A stretch of 64,000 nucleotides of DNA from Prochilodus magdalenae (lineage: Eukaryota > Chordata > Actinopteri > Characiformes > Prochilodontidae), in contig JAMWET010002920.1 of NCBI GenBank assembly GCA_024036415.1, positions 887,001-951,000 on the forward strand. The letters are read 5' to 3'. The notes below the pieces were generated by a model that was not told the DNA's origin, ran no database searches, and saw only the letters and a program-made list of their open reading frames with translations. Positions 1 to 12,322 of this stretch are shown in pieces; the stretch's first letter is position 1; every line of letters begins with the position of its first letter. The position numbers and the translations under genes are program-made.

Positions 1-3000
1 AGTAAATATTGCCCATATCCATCTAAATTTATCATCATTTATTGTTTCATTGCATCCGACACTTCCTTCCGACTGCAACTATTATTTTTGATGATGAATG
101 TATCTTCTAGTAATGTTTAAAAAGTAGTGTCCAGATATTTTGCAGGACTTGATCCACAATAAACAAGAAATGCTTGTAGAAAGATGCACAGAGAGGCAGA
201 CAGACTTAGATCAACGCTGCCAATGGTAATATCCCATTATACAGCATGTTACACCCAAGACTCAGATACTGTATATTTTAAGACGTCAGTGGTTTATTTG
301 ACCCTTTAAAAGCCGGACAAAGCACTTTTGGAGGAAGCTAACTGAATATATGAATCACAAGATTGAGACTGAATGAGGCCAGAATGCTAAAGAGTTGTTA
401 TTTTTAGGTCAGCAGGTGAGCAGTGAGTGGGCCGTCTGGGACTGACATGGCCTCAAGAGTTGCACTTGACATTGCAACTGACTAGCTCAGCTGACATGGT
501 GGTCACCATATGCCTGCTGAGAACAGTGTGGAATTCCCAACACTCACACCCTTATCCTGGAATCACCATGAGCATCGCTTTAGCAATGTGCTGTTGGTCA
601 CCCGACTAGGCCGACAACCTCTCCTCTGAAAAAGAGACACGTTTTAATAAACTACATGACTCTTAAAATATGTCTGCAGATACAGGTCTAAGTAAGCCTG
701 ACAAAACTGGGCATGTGCAAATCAGAGTTTAAACATATGAAGTCACACTAGTGGATACTGCCATCTAGTGGACAAATATAAAAAGCTAATAATAAATTCC
801 TTAGAAAGAGCTTGGACTCTCTGGAGTCTTGAATCATGGAGTTTAATCTGGGATTAGTTAATGTTCTGCCCATCCCACCCCACAAACACTTTGTTTAAAA
901 ATAATCCACATTAAAAGCCTCATTAAGGCTGGACAGTCATGTTCCTTAGGGAGAAAGGCTGAGAAGGGAATAGTGTTTTACATGTACACTAATGGAATGT
1001 GGCAACTGCTCTCATCCGGAGCGACTTACGGTTTAAGCATTCTTATACAGGTACTCGGAGGTAGTATTGGGAGTCTTGCCCAAGGAATCTTACTGGTATA
1101 ATGTAGGGTACTTGCTCAAGCAGGGGATCAAAGCCCAGTCTACAGCACAGGAAGCAGAAATGTTATCTGCAACAACATACCAACCGCATGCAGTGTTACC
1201 AGTAAACATGCTCCTGCTAGCTCACCACAACTGAATAGATACTTCAGGTTTACTCAATGGCTAACTCCGTTCTGCAGCTCCTGGTATTTATTTTTACTGC
1301 TCTGATTCAGCTGATTTCAGCTCCAGAAGGACTGAGGATGCAAGAAAACACAAACTGTGCAGTGCAGGTGGACGACAGGACTAGAGCTGGAAAAAACTGG
1401 GTTAACAGCTTGAGCATCCGTTCCTAACGGCTGGATCAGCACAAACCAGCAAAGCACATTCAGACAGAAGAAAAACAATGGAAATCAGACCCACACTTCT
1501 TTGTAGGTCAACTTGTCTATTTAATATATAAAATACGGTAAAACATACGCAAAAGGGGAGGGTCATAAAGGACAAATGGATACTTTGGTACAATAACAAA
1601 CACTTTTTTTGTAAAAGCAGTATATAATTTGTAATAACATATCAGTGCATACTTTGTTTATGAAAATATACACAAATTGTATATCATTCTCCGAAAACAA
1701 CAGAAAATATTTTTTTGTTTACAACAAAACTCAAAGCAGACTAGCCGAACACAATATATTAGCTATCATTTTTCTTTTTAAACTTTTTTCTTCAATTTCT
1801 ATTCTAGTCGTGTGTGGTGTATATTCTTAATGAAATTACATTTCAGTTTATTTATAATATGACTCATTCTTTGCTTGTTTTACGCCCATGCATTGACATC
1901 TGTGGCTGATCTGAATAAATTAATCAAGTGGATATCTCTACTTCTCTACGTGTAGAGACAGTATTGTACAATTGACTAAAAATTGCAGCATTGAACTGGT
2001 CATTCTATCGACTTGTTGAGCACTTCCCTCAGTTACCAATAAGTACTTATATCACTACTGTCGTTTTGTTTTACTTAATGAATCGTGCAATATTAGTAAC
2101 ACCCCTTTGAAGAAAAAAGAAACAAACAAAAACAAACAAAAAAATGAAAAAAGACATTTATATAGTATTTCATATATAATAAAATAAAATCAAGTTCAAA
2201 TAAAATAAGATGCCTAACCTACATGAAAAAAAATTGCAGAAAATAAAAATCTCTAAATTATCATTATTATTATCATCATCAAAGATGATAACTATAATGG
2301 TAATGATAATCATTGTAACAATTAGAATAAAAACAGACGATAGAACTGTCACCAGCACAAATTAACACCAGAAAAAAATTGAGATTCTCTAAACATCATC
2401 ATACATGGGGGATATGAGGGGCGAAAGTTAACTATTCACGTGACGATTGTCTTTCCTTTTGATTATGATGACTCCTACCAATACCGAGAGAGAGATCCTT
2501 TCCAGAGCTTTTGAACATCACACCAAAGAAAGTGTTCAGAAACCAGTGAGTTTGTTCAAAGCTCTTAAAGTCTACAGGTGTTCCAACATGCTGACCTGAA
2601 AGGTTATGTGTATGGTGAACGGCAGCCTAGCGGTTTCTAAATCCTGGTCTAGAGGAGCTCCGTCATGCACGTTTTCATGCTTTCCCTGCTCTAACACAAA
2701 TCCATCAGCTAATGAGAGTGCCTGAACGCACTTAAAACCAAGTGTGCGAGAGCAGGGAAAACTTCTATACGTAATGCAGGGATCGTCCTTGATCAGATAA
2801 GATTCAGTGACAGTGCCACTCTCTCCTCACGGCTCTGGCCTCCAGACTGAGCTCACCCACAGTTCTAAAACCTTTAAAAGTTAAAAGTTCTAGAGCGACA
2901 CCACAGCTCTATAGATCTGACTGCTTTGAGCAGATTTCAGGCTTGAAGCTTACACACTGCCATCAAAACTGCATGCTCTCACTGACCGCCCCTAAAGCAG

Positions 3001-4389
3001 GAAACCCCAAAATCAGTACTAATCAGTACAGTACTGCATCTGCATGTGTGTCTATATAGATTTAATCTTTACTGGCAGAGATGGGTCACCGGTTCAAAGC
3101 AGTTTTAGGCAAGGTGAGATGGCTGCTTGCATTTAAAGCATAATCTTCCATAAGCACAAGACAGGACAGGGAGAGAAAGTGAGTGTGAGATGCTGGAGAA
3201 TGGAGGAGGGCGCAGGTGAGGTAAAAAAAAAAAAAGACTGCCAATATGGGTCTCACCTGAGTGCATACAAGTGAGCTGCTTCAATATGTGGGCTGACCAA
3301 ATTAAGCAAGCTCTAAACTATGGTTTGCTCTAGGTTCAAGAGGGAGGGGGAGAGAAACACCTTTACCAGGAGCATGAAGTAAAGCATCTCATTAGATCTG
3401 ACACAGCTAATCTCTTTTCCAATCATTTCAAAGATAGATCTTTGCGGGAAAATGGCATATAGAGGTTAAAGATTTGGGATACAAATACACATACAGCACA
3501 ATCAAAGTCATTAAACTTGCCATAACCTGTCCCTAGACTTTGAACAGTGACTGCTGGATCTCTAAGCCCACTCTATTCTTCATTATCATTACCAAAGAGA
3601 CTTCCTTCATTCTATTCACTTATGCACTACACTAATGCACCATGAAACAATTTGTGTACATTGTTGTTTAAATAATAGACATTTCTTTTTGCGCTTTGAG
3701 AATTGCACATTTGCAACACGTGTCAAGTCTAATCTATTATGTTTAAAGTACAATGTTCTTTTTTTCTTTTTCTTTTTTACAAAATGTGACATTTTTTATG
3801 TCTTCAATAATTGTTCACCGTCAAAAATGAGACATGAAAGATGGGGCCATAATCACACAGGAACATGAGCTCTTCTTCCCTGAATGGCACGCAATGGTCT
3901 CTGAGAGGAGGGATGGAGTGAGTCTTTAATGCAGAGCTCCTTCAGACCACATTTTTAGGCAGTCCATCGTAGACAGTCCTACAGTTCTGCGCGAGACTGA
4001 AAGCCCTGTGGTCAAAACCAGCGTGGAGCAGAAGAAAATGGAAGCAATGGCGGGCAGCAATCCATTGATCAGAGTGATCAAGTGAGAGAAGAAATGAGGA
4101 GGGGCTAATGAGGTGTGGATACTGAAGAAGTCCTCTCTGGCAAGCATGTGTATGCATGTAGGGAGGTTGGAGGTGGTGATGAAGGAGGAGCAGAAGAGAC
4201 TTCCCCGCCACCGTTATATGAAACACCTGACTAGTAAAGAGGGCAAAGGGTTGGTGTGTTGGGACGCTGGGGGTTGATTTAAAGTGCACTCCATCAGAAT
4301 AATCCAAAACAACAACAACAAAAAAAGATTCACTCCTAAAACAGTCATATCCATGTCTGCATCCCTTGCTGCATCTCTACCCGGCTCGC
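1..4389. other. 3' flank, or distal part of a long mef2d 3' UTR; no gene seen
   Basis: No coding exon or RNA gene is recognisable. The stretch is AT-rich, with an especially low-complexity part at about 1600-2400 (A-rich runs and ATT/ATC triplets). Minus-strand AATAAA hexamers (TTTATT on the plus strand) occur at 38-43, 293-298, 1287-1292 and 1847-1852. Any of these could end a long mef2d transcript, but none has a convincing GU-rich downstream element. A dispersed repeat copy lies at about 1012-1180. Whether this stretch is transcribed cannot be decided from sequence alone. Confidence 0.5.
1012..1180 (+). repeat. dispersed fish repeat (copy A), SINE/LINE-like
   Basis: It begins with a GAGCGACTTAC motif and contains TCTTACTGGTATAATGTAGG, then a segment ending in CAGTCTACAGCAC. 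The same order of motifs recurs, diverged, at about 60283-60415 in the same orientation, which shows it is a repeat. The GAGCGACTTAC core is common in teleost interspersed repeats. I did not assign a named family. Confidence 0.6.
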
Positions 4390-6271
4390 TTGCAACATAG
4401 TAGTTTATTTACATGTAGAAATAGAAAGACAGCTCCGCTGAGAGATATATCTCTGCTTCAGGCATATCCAGCACGATGTGTATGATCATACACATAACTG
4501 TATGTACAGTCCCCTTCGCCAGGCTTCTCCTCATTGCAGCATATAAAGCCAGGCTCCACTCCAGATCTGGAATGCTCCCCCGACTATTCTAGCATCCTTG
4601 CGCCACTGTTTTCAGAGTTCTAAAACTCAAGTAGAGTTCTACTCCGCTGCCTTCTGAAGCCAAAGCCACATCACTGTTTCATTGCACGCTCTCCAGTCCT
4701 CTCCTCTCAGTACTCAAGAACCTTTGCAGGAACATGGTGGGGAAAAAACCTGGATATTTACACGCTTTGAAAGCCTACAAACCCATGGCCCTGAGCCCTC
4801 AATGGCTCAGATTGTGTCTAAACTCTTCTGGCTCCTTAAACAACTATTTAAGAATACTCATTTCATAAGATTAACTAACAAAAACAAAAAAAACAAAAAC
4901 AACTGTGCAGCCAGACAAACAATAATAAATACAGAACGTGTTAGGCTGCTTCTCACGTAAACCAGCGGTAGTGACACTAATACAGCCGCCCACTCTAAAA
5001 ACGCAGAGTGTTCCAGCTGAGCACTGTGTGTATACACTTGTATTTAATATCAGAACTGGATTTCAAATTGTACAAATAGGGCTACATTTCCACCTGACTA
5101 CACCATACGTACAAACATACGTACTTGCGTGTACAAAAGTGACAAAACTAAAAACAACAACAACAGCAACAAAAAATGAAGTCACCTCTTTTGCTCATGA
5201 GAAGCTACCAGGAGCTCTCCATGTTAAAGGTGCACTGGTGAGAGATTTGGTACAAGTCGGTGATGAAAAGGAAAAGGGGAAAAAAAAAGAAAGGAACAAA
5301 ACGTTATAACTGGAACTGAGCACTTGGCTGTTTACCTGTATCTCTGTCTCACTGTTTACTCACATACGCGCACACATATATTATTCTCAGTCTGTCCCCA
5401 AGTTCTATGTTGGCCAATGAGTTCATCTCATGGACTTAGTTGCATCAAGTCACCATAGTCCTTCCCTGAAAAATGCACACTGCTTATGTTGTTTTTCGAA
5501 TCTGGATTAGGCTAGCTGTACATGAGAGCTTCAGACTTAACCTTTCGCATTATTTACGAGGCGTAGGTCCTGATTAAACATGATTCAAACGACGAATGTG
5601 GCATTATCAAATATGCTGACAGTCAATACTATAGGCAGCTGTTGAGAAATTATAGTAAAAGAAGAAGACTGTAGAGAGTCAAAAAGATAAACAGCAAACA
5701 CAACCTGTCTCACGCACACACACAGGAAAAAGAAAACGAAAGCGAGAGAAAAAAAATCCTGCAAACAACAACAGCATGACCTGGAAAACAGCTTCTGTGA
5801 GTGGCTATTCTATACAACACAACAAGCGGCTTCAGTTTGGTTGTTTCACCAGAGCATTACGGGTGGACTCGGATCAAAAAGGTAAAGCATGTCAGTGCAG
5901 AGGGGATCAGGGGTGAGGACAATAAAGACTGAGCAGAGGTCAGCGAGCCAGCATCCCCTTGGAGAGACCCAAACGTCCAACCCTATATCTCGCCAGAACT
6001 GTCCTGCTCCCTGTGGATTAACGCATGTGCACATGGATTGGCGACTCTGTCCATCTTTGTGTGTGCGTGTACAAATATGCATACCATTATAGTGAGAGAG
6101 AAACAGAGACTGAGGAAAGTTGAAAATGAGTGTGCGTGAGAGTACTCATGCATGTGTGCCAGGTACAACTGAAAGAAGCATGTGTCACAGGGGAGGTGCT
6201 GTGTCTGTCTGTGTGTATGCAAGTGTATGTGGGTGTGACGGAGGGCAGCTCTCTCTCATTTGCTTGTATGT
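4390..6271 (-). other. mef2d: mef2d proximal 3' UTR (end uncertain)
   Basis: This lies immediately downstream of the stop codon at 6272-6274 in the last mef2d exon. It has no splice-site pairs or reading frame of note. Minus-strand poly(A) signal candidates are ATTAAA at 5043-5048, followed by GU-containing sequence, and AATAAA at 4404-4409. A Pumilio-type element (TGTACATA on the minus strand) sits at 4501-4508. Vertebrate MEF2D 3' UTRs are usually several kilobases long, so the transcript may run further. The lower boundary given is only the most proximal AATAAA. Confidence 0.45.
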
Positions 6272-6668
6272 TTATGTGACCCAGGTATCCAGTCTCATGC
6301 GCTTGACGTTGGCTCCCTCCTGTGATTCTGAAGAGGCAGCCTGCTCTCCAGAGGCTCGGATGGGCACCAGAGCAGTGGCACTGAAATCAGGAGCTCGCGC
6401 CTGACCCCCGTCGTCCCGGTCGCTGCCCTCATACGAGCTGCCATTGCTACTGATGCTGTCAACTGGAGAGCGGCCTGTGGGCTCCAGACGCAATGCTCCC
6501 GGATACTGGGTGACTGTCAACCCGGTCACTGCTCCCACTGCCACTGATCCGCCCGTAGAACTGGGGGTGCTCCGGTCACGGTTAGGAGAAACAGGCTCAG
6601 ACTTGATGCTCACACCGGGGTTAGTGTTCACCGTCAGAGTGGCACCATGAGGGATAGGACCCACCGGC
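6272..6668 (-). CDS. mef2d: mef2d last coding exon: C-terminal activation domain and stop
   Basis: The acceptor CTCTCAG precedes base 6668; the reading frame runs to TAA at 6272-6274 (one base plus 131 codons and the stop). The protein begins PVGPIPHGATLTVN and contains SIKSEPVSP, the MEF2 phospho-sumoyl motif in which Ser phosphorylation governs SUMO attachment at the Lys (K420/S425 in the form lacking the 69-nt exon). GRSPVDSISS and GSDRDD follow, both conserved across MEF2 proteins. It ends VKRMRLDTWVT, the C-terminal nuclear localisation signal. It acts in the nucleus as part of the transactivation region. Its first base completes either a Val codon (69-nt exon skipped) or an Arg codon (included), so both forms stay in frame. 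The exon also holds the start of the 3' UTR. Confidence 0.95.
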
Positions 6669-9600
6669 CTGAGAGAGAATAAGAGGGAGAGAAAGAGAGA
6701 CAGACACAGATAGAGAGAGAGATGAATAATCTTTTTAAACGTTACCGGTTTAATCATCATTTAGCCAACAGGAAAACAGCTTTGTGAGATTATGAAGACG
6801 AAGTGCTGACTGACACAAAGTACAACCACTGAGACAAAACCGGACCCCATGACAACAGGTCTTGACAAAAGTGCCACTTAAACAAAATATAAACTGTCCG
6901 GAATCAACTGCAGAGCTATCCCAAGGGACAAAAGCCAAGCAAAATGCTGTGTGGGTGTTGTGTACATGTGAGATCCTGCATACATGGTTTTCAGACAAAG
7001 ATGTTATGAAGGCAACAGGACAGCAGTTGCACCATCCTAAGCCATGCAGTCTCACTCTGTTCTCTTTCTCTCTCTCACAACAAAACTCAACACCACCCCC
7101 TTAACCACAGAAAAGGGCCCTCCTGAGAGTGTGGGGTGCTGTAAAGGACACCTGCAAGTGCTTCTCAAGAGGAAGAGAGAGGTAGAGATAGAGGATTGCA
7201 AGAAATACTTCAGCCTTACAGATCTGTACAGCTTAACTGATCACGAGTTAATGACATCTCACTGATCTATTTTAACACAAATAGACAATTCAGCCAAACG
7301 TGGAAACAAGACAAAAACACGGCTTAGCCAACTGCAGCAGCAGAAACAATAGCAAGAAAGAGAGATCAAGAGATAGAGAGACAGATAGACAGAAGCAGAC
7401 AGAGGAAATAAACAATCAGTCAGGTCAGTCAATGAGACAGAGAGGAAGAGGAGAAGAAGGAAGAGGAGGAGGAGTGTACAGTACCAGCTGAGCCCCTCCT
7501 CTCTGCCCAACAGTAAGCTGGCCTGTGAGGTCACACTGCAGAGAAAAAGACAGGCGAAACACATCCTAGCACCTCCTAATCAATACTCACCCACAGACCA
7601 CCCCCCCTCCCACCCGACACACACACTCGGACTCAATAGTGTAGTAACATTGGGACTAACAGCGTGTCATGGAGCGGTGTTTTACAAAAAGACATGACTG
7701 AGGATGCTCAGATGCTTATGCAGTAATTATACACATATTAAAGTGATACTACATTCTCACTAACATCTATGTATTATACCAACAAACTCAACACAACACA
7801 ATATAGTAACCTATAACACAGGAACGTACAATCAAAAATGCTATATAGTAAACTATAACAGAGCATACAGTATACTACAGTATACTATAACTTACAATCT
7901 ATAACAATATAGCAACTTACATTCTACTTTACATTACCGTTACCAACAATTTATGATATATCCTATAATACAACAACGTAACCTACAATATACTATAATA
8001 TACTATATTATACTATACTATAATATATACTATAATATAATAAGTTACTGTAGTCATTTCTAACTAATAATAAAAGAGCGTAACCTATCAGTACAGTGAT
8101 CTTATAATACAATACAGTAGCTACAATATAACACAGTACCCATAATACAATATAGTACATTAATACTGTATTAAAATATAACACAATGACACATCGCCTA
8201 ATAATAAAATACGGGATGCAATAAGAATATCCCTGGCATTTGTTTTGTTCTGTCAACTACCACAGACAATAATGTTGATGTTTCCCTTTACTCGCAAAAG
8301 AACTGAAAAACAGGTGACTCAAAATTCACTTTGAGTCAATAGGCTGTTACTGGAATCTTTACATAAATGTTTAAAAGAATTCTAAACAACAATCTTTGCA
8401 CTCTGGCAGCAAAAACAATACAGGCAGATCGGGTTATTTTCCTTAATGTTTGCTGGAATCCATGTACAATTATGCAGGGAAGCTAAAAACGCTGCACACG
8501 CCACTGAGCTGCTTATGTACTAGAACACATTTTTCCTCTCTGGAAAGCTAGTCCCAGTTCTGAGGGAATCAATTAGCAGAATTGCAGCTAAATATACAAA
8601 TACTTTTTGAATCGAGAAAATGTTTTATTGCTGAAATCCTGACGCCACCCAAGTGAAATTTGTGTCTATGGTTTTCTCTAATTTCCTAAGTACCTATAAA
8701 AAAGCCAAAATTATTGTCCATGGTAAACAGTCCTTACAAATGTAGCATGTTGGGTTTAAAAACCTATTCCTTTAAAATCTGCAGACATGTAACTGAGACT
8801 GAACATATCAACGGAATTAGATGATGTAGATGAAGCAAAAGTGCTGCAATATCTATTAAGAGGAGCAAGAAGCCAAACGATGCAATATTCCATTCAGAAA
8901 AACAAAAGCAAACAAATGGCATTTGCTTCCACACCAATTCAAACTGCTGCCGTGTTGCAAGAATGGTAAACTAGAAATAGTTTTTTTTTTAAACCCTCTA
9001 AACCTTGAGCACAGATCACAGTAATCAAAGGGAAAGTATGATTTCATAACCAGGAAAAGAGTAGTGAAAAGCAGAGAGCCGCAGGAGGTTTGTGACACTT
9101 CATTAACATTTAGATTGCAGGGAGCAGGCCAAGCAGGGGCACAGACCAACAACACTGCTCAGGGACCAGAAAAAAGACTTGAGAATTCAATTCTGTGTAT
9201 GTAATAGCACAGCACAACAACTGTGGCTTAGCAAAACTCTCAGTATTGGGAATGTATTGCTAAAATATAAAGAAAAGGATATTCATACTGAAAGACCTCT
9301 TAATTTTTTTAACAACATGAAATCAACTACAATTTATACAACTGAGAAATCACCACCAGCAGCATGTGTTTTGGAAGACTGTCACAAAAGGCTACTTATT
9401 TTCACCTTAACTTTTTTTAAAAGACAGGTTATGAGAAACCTTCTTCATTTATAAGAAAAATGACACTTCAAAACAGTATGATCACTGGGTTTATACACTG
9501 GTATATCAATAAACCCTCCTGAATCTAATCCTAAATATATATACACACACACACACACTCACACAACACGTGTGTTAAATTAAACTTCTAACACAAACAT

Positions 9601-10158
9601 TTCTGAAGTTTTTCATAAAGCAAACATTTGTACTTACAGGCAATGCCAGCAATACACTTCAGAAAAATTACCACAAGGTGACTAAACCTGCATTTTGACC
9701 ACCTTGTGTTCAGAGGACCCTAAATACAGTGTTGTGAAGAGATTCACTATTATTCACTGGTCAACAGGGGGTGCTAAACCATGCAAACTCTCGAAGGTGG
9801 TCCTAATAGCATCCACAACCACTACTGACACTTTCTTACAATGACAACCTCAAAGCTCCCTAGTGTGACTTGACATTCACCTGTGACTTGACATCCAACA
9901 GCAACAAACACTGATAAACCAAACAGAAATTACAGAGGATCACAAAGCAAGCTCAACTCAGGCATGACTGAAGTGACGAGCGCTGCTAACAGAATGGTCT
10001 GCTGGTCAACTAAAGCACATTGACTATTTTTGAGGCTCAGTCTAAAGCAGGAGCTATGATGACTGGGCCCCTATCAACTGCAGACAGGACAACAGCGCAT
10101 GACTGGCCAACACAGTGCGGGGTTGGCTAAGACAGAGTTCCCTTAGAGGCCTATTCAC
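6669..10158 (-). other. mef2d: intron before the last mef2d exon
   Basis: The acceptor side (6669-6725) is a purine run on the plus strand, so a long polypyrimidine tract in the transcript. A second such tract lies at about 7360-7480. At about 7740-8200 there is a degenerate AT-rich repeat of TATACTATA/TATAGTAAC-like words. The remainder shows nothing recognisable. Confidence 0.75.
7740..8200. repeat. cryptic AT-rich simple repeat
   Basis: Words such as TATACTATAA, CAATATAGTA and CCTATAACAC recur many times without a fixed period, giving a degenerate, internally symmetrical AT-rich tract. It looks like a decayed microsatellite. It produces spurious short reading frames on the minus strand. 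Confidence 0.6.
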
Positions 10159-10227
10159 CTGAGGTTAGCAGCCAGACCGGAGATGCAGTTAGCCATCTCC
10201 CCGTTCTGTTTGTCTGCACCCCACATG
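10159..10227 (-). CDS. mef2d: mef2d 69-nt in-frame exon, probably a cassette
   Basis: An acceptor (TGTTCACAG, preceded by CTCTCTCTCGTC) ends at 10228 and a donor (CAG followed by GTGAAT) starts at 10158. The 69 bases begin in phase 2 and end in phase 2, exactly matching the flanking mef2d exons. They read as an open frame: the C completes a Val codon, 22 codons follow (starting MWGADKQNGEM and including ANCISGLAANL), and the final AG makes Arg with the next exon. Skipping it joins Val directly to PVGPIPHG. I recall no equivalent segment in mammalian MEF2D, MEF2A or MEF2C, where this position leads straight into the sequence before KSEP. The fit of phase, splice sites and open frame makes a real exon likely. 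Whether it is constitutive or alternative is not visible. Confidence 0.72.
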
Positions 10228-11642
10228 CTGTGAACAGACGAGAGAGAGCACACACAAACACACATATACACAGGGCTGATTAGAGAAGAGTTAACCCACC
10301 CCCTCCCCCCACACTAACATCACCAAATCTACATTAACGGGAAATCTCAATATGGCTAATAGTGTACTTAGAGTTACGCTATTGATGATCACGCACACTT
10401 TTTACCCTGCAAGAAGAAGTCAGGAACACATGGCTAAAACACCTTGAGCCACTGCCAACCACTGAAACATGCGAGCATGTGCATGCTCCTGCACCGCTGT
10501 TATTCAGGTCAACCACTCATGCAGAATACAGACTGCGTGCTACTGTGCCTACGTCCTTTAACCTTAATCTGAATGATTTCCACGTTAGCATGGTGCCACA
10601 CAGCTCAGTCTGGAAGAATGTTTTGCCTAAAACATAAAGCTGTTGCTTCTGCGTCTGTACTGCTCATTTGTGCTAAACATCTGCAGATAAACTCCAACAT
10701 CTTGAAACAGACAAAAATAGATCTTATGATAATGGTATGTAGGATCATACAGATGATCTTCTCTTAAACTATGCCTGAAGCTACATGCTCATACCACCCA
10801 TATACTCGTTGTGTTTATGCAAATAATATGCTGAATAAGATATGGAAAGTTATAAACGCAGGTTCCTGAAATACTCTAGCCCACACAACAGCCTAGCTGC
10901 TTTGTACAGATTTAATGGTTATAGAGCAGCAATTGAGGCCACAGAAGCATTAATAAACAATGCCTTAAGCCTGTCATGACCATGTCATTTTAACTGATGA
11001 TTAATTGCCATATAAATATTGGTGACCAACAATAGGGCTGCAACAAATATTAAATACTAACAGATACATTTTAGAATTAAAATATTACAAAATAAAATAA
11101 ATATCTGACATGTTTATGACCCCACACACTTCAGTGAAGAAACAATTGATAGCTTATAATAACAAAAGCTAACTAGCTATTTAGCTTTTTTTAAGTATTT
11201 TTTTTTACTTTTTGAAATTCTAATATTTGCATAAATATATAACAGCTACAGCCCTAAATGATACTTCATTGTATGCAAGTATTAAAGTTCAAACCAAAAG
11301 TTGCCAATGTGGCTGATTATCTTGTTTCCTAGTTGCCAATAATTAGTAATTGGCAAAAAACAAAGGACACATATCAAGCTCCAACAAACAAATATTACTT
11401 TACTGCTACAGTTGTTTTATCTATGATAAAGGCCATATTCTATCATTCTGCTAAAAGGCTGCTGATGTGAGCAGGAAACGAAAGTAATGACTGTGGGAAC
11501 CCACTGTTGACATGCGGTTAGAGGTCAGACCGGTGCAGGTGGGAAAATACAAGTATGTGTGTAAGAGAGTGCATATGTATGTGCATCCTTACAAAAGCGT
11601 GTGCTGCGTGTTTATGTGGACGCTTGTCCATGTAGAACTTAC
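10228..11642 (-). other. mef2d: mef2d intron between the Q-rich exon and the 69-nt exon
   Basis: Apart from a hAT-like miniature element at 11033-11256, no gene or RNA is recognisable. Confidence 0.8.
11033..11256. mobile_element. hAT-like miniature inverted-repeat element, degraded
   Basis: The left end TAGGGCTGCAACAAATATT and the right end CAGCTACAGCCCTA are inverted relative to each other (TAGGGCTG at both tips). The interior is AT-rich and non-coding. The length of about 224 bp and the termini resemble the widespread TAGGGCTGCAAC hAT miniature elements of vertebrates. The flanking 8-mers (ACCAACAA and AATGATAC) do not match, so the target duplication is gone or the boundaries are slightly off. 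Confidence 0.55.
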
Positions 11643-11862
11643 ACAAGGTTACTGAGTGAAGCCAGGCTGAGCTGCTGTGGTTGCTGCTGATGCTGCTGTT
11701 GCTGTTGCTGAGGCTGTTGCTGAGATACTGATGGCTGCTGCTGTGGTTGCTGAGATACTGATGGCTGCTGCTGTTGCCAAGTAGTCACGTTGCTTGGCAA
11801 CAGTGCACCCTGCGGCGTGAAGGCCTGAAGGGCTGTGAGATCTGCACTCGTCAGCTGATACT
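11643..11862 (-). CDS. mef2d: mef2d exon C9: glutamine-rich activation segment
   Basis: The acceptor CTCTATAG ends at 11863 and the donor GTAAGT starts at 11642. The exon begins with AG, completing a split Glu (E325), and ends with GT, the first two bases of V398. It encodes EYQLTSADLTALQAF, the conserved MEF2 stretch, then NVTTW at residues 349-353, then a Gln-rich tract at residues 354-388 with interspersed PSVS units, and ends LSLASLSNL. Human MEF2D has a similar Q/P-rich tract after NVTAW. Bases 11717-11743 and 11747-11773 are an exact 27-nt repeat at a 30-bp period, which duplicates a 10-residue unit. A tandem donor GTGT could also allow a 2-nt shift. The acceptor directly abuts a (CU)20 run in the transcript. 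Confidence 0.93.

Positions 11863-11866
<4 letters not shown>

Positions 11867-11906
<40 letters not shown>
11867..11906. repeat. (AG)20 microsatellite
   Basis: Forty bases of uninterrupted AG on the plus strand. In the mef2d transcript it is the polypyrimidine tract of exon C9, ending three bases before the acceptor AG. Confidence 0.95.
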
Positions 11907-11907
<1 letters not shown>

Positions 11908-12129
11908 CAGAGAGGCAGAGAGAGAGAGAAATAAAATAAAAAAGAAGGAAAGAAAAGAAAAAGATGCAGATTTATGCAGATTTGTTCTTTTTGTTTTAAC
12001 AGCCTTGTGTGGAGTCCTTCCTATATCTTCAGGCTAATTTAGAAGATATTTGTAAACAAAATAAATGCAATCAAGATCCCATCTCAAGTAGAAAGATGTT
12101 TACAAAACGGAGCAATCAAACACAGATGG

Positions 12130-12169
12130 ATGGAAAGAGGCGAGGGAGGCGAAAGAGAATGAGCGAGAG

Positions 12170-12215
<46 letters not shown>

Positions 12216-12229
12216 CGAGAGTGAGAGAG

Positions 12230-12275
<46 letters not shown>

Positions 12276-12322
12276 CGAGAGAGAGAGAAAGAGAGAGAGG
12301 GGGGGTGGTTGGGGGGGGGGGC
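12130..12322. repeat. compound purine tract (AG/CGAG)n ending in G-runs
   Basis: Interrupted AG and CGAG repeats lead into GGGGGGG, TGGTT and an 11-base G run on the plus strand. The tract is purely intronic and creates spurious Leu/Ser-repeat frames on the minus strand. Confidence 0.9.

Noticed and set aside
990..997. miR-1/206 8-mer seed match (ACATTCCA on the minus strand)
   Set aside because: It lies 5.3 kb past the stop in a stretch not shown to be 3' UTR. A single 8-mer is expected by chance.
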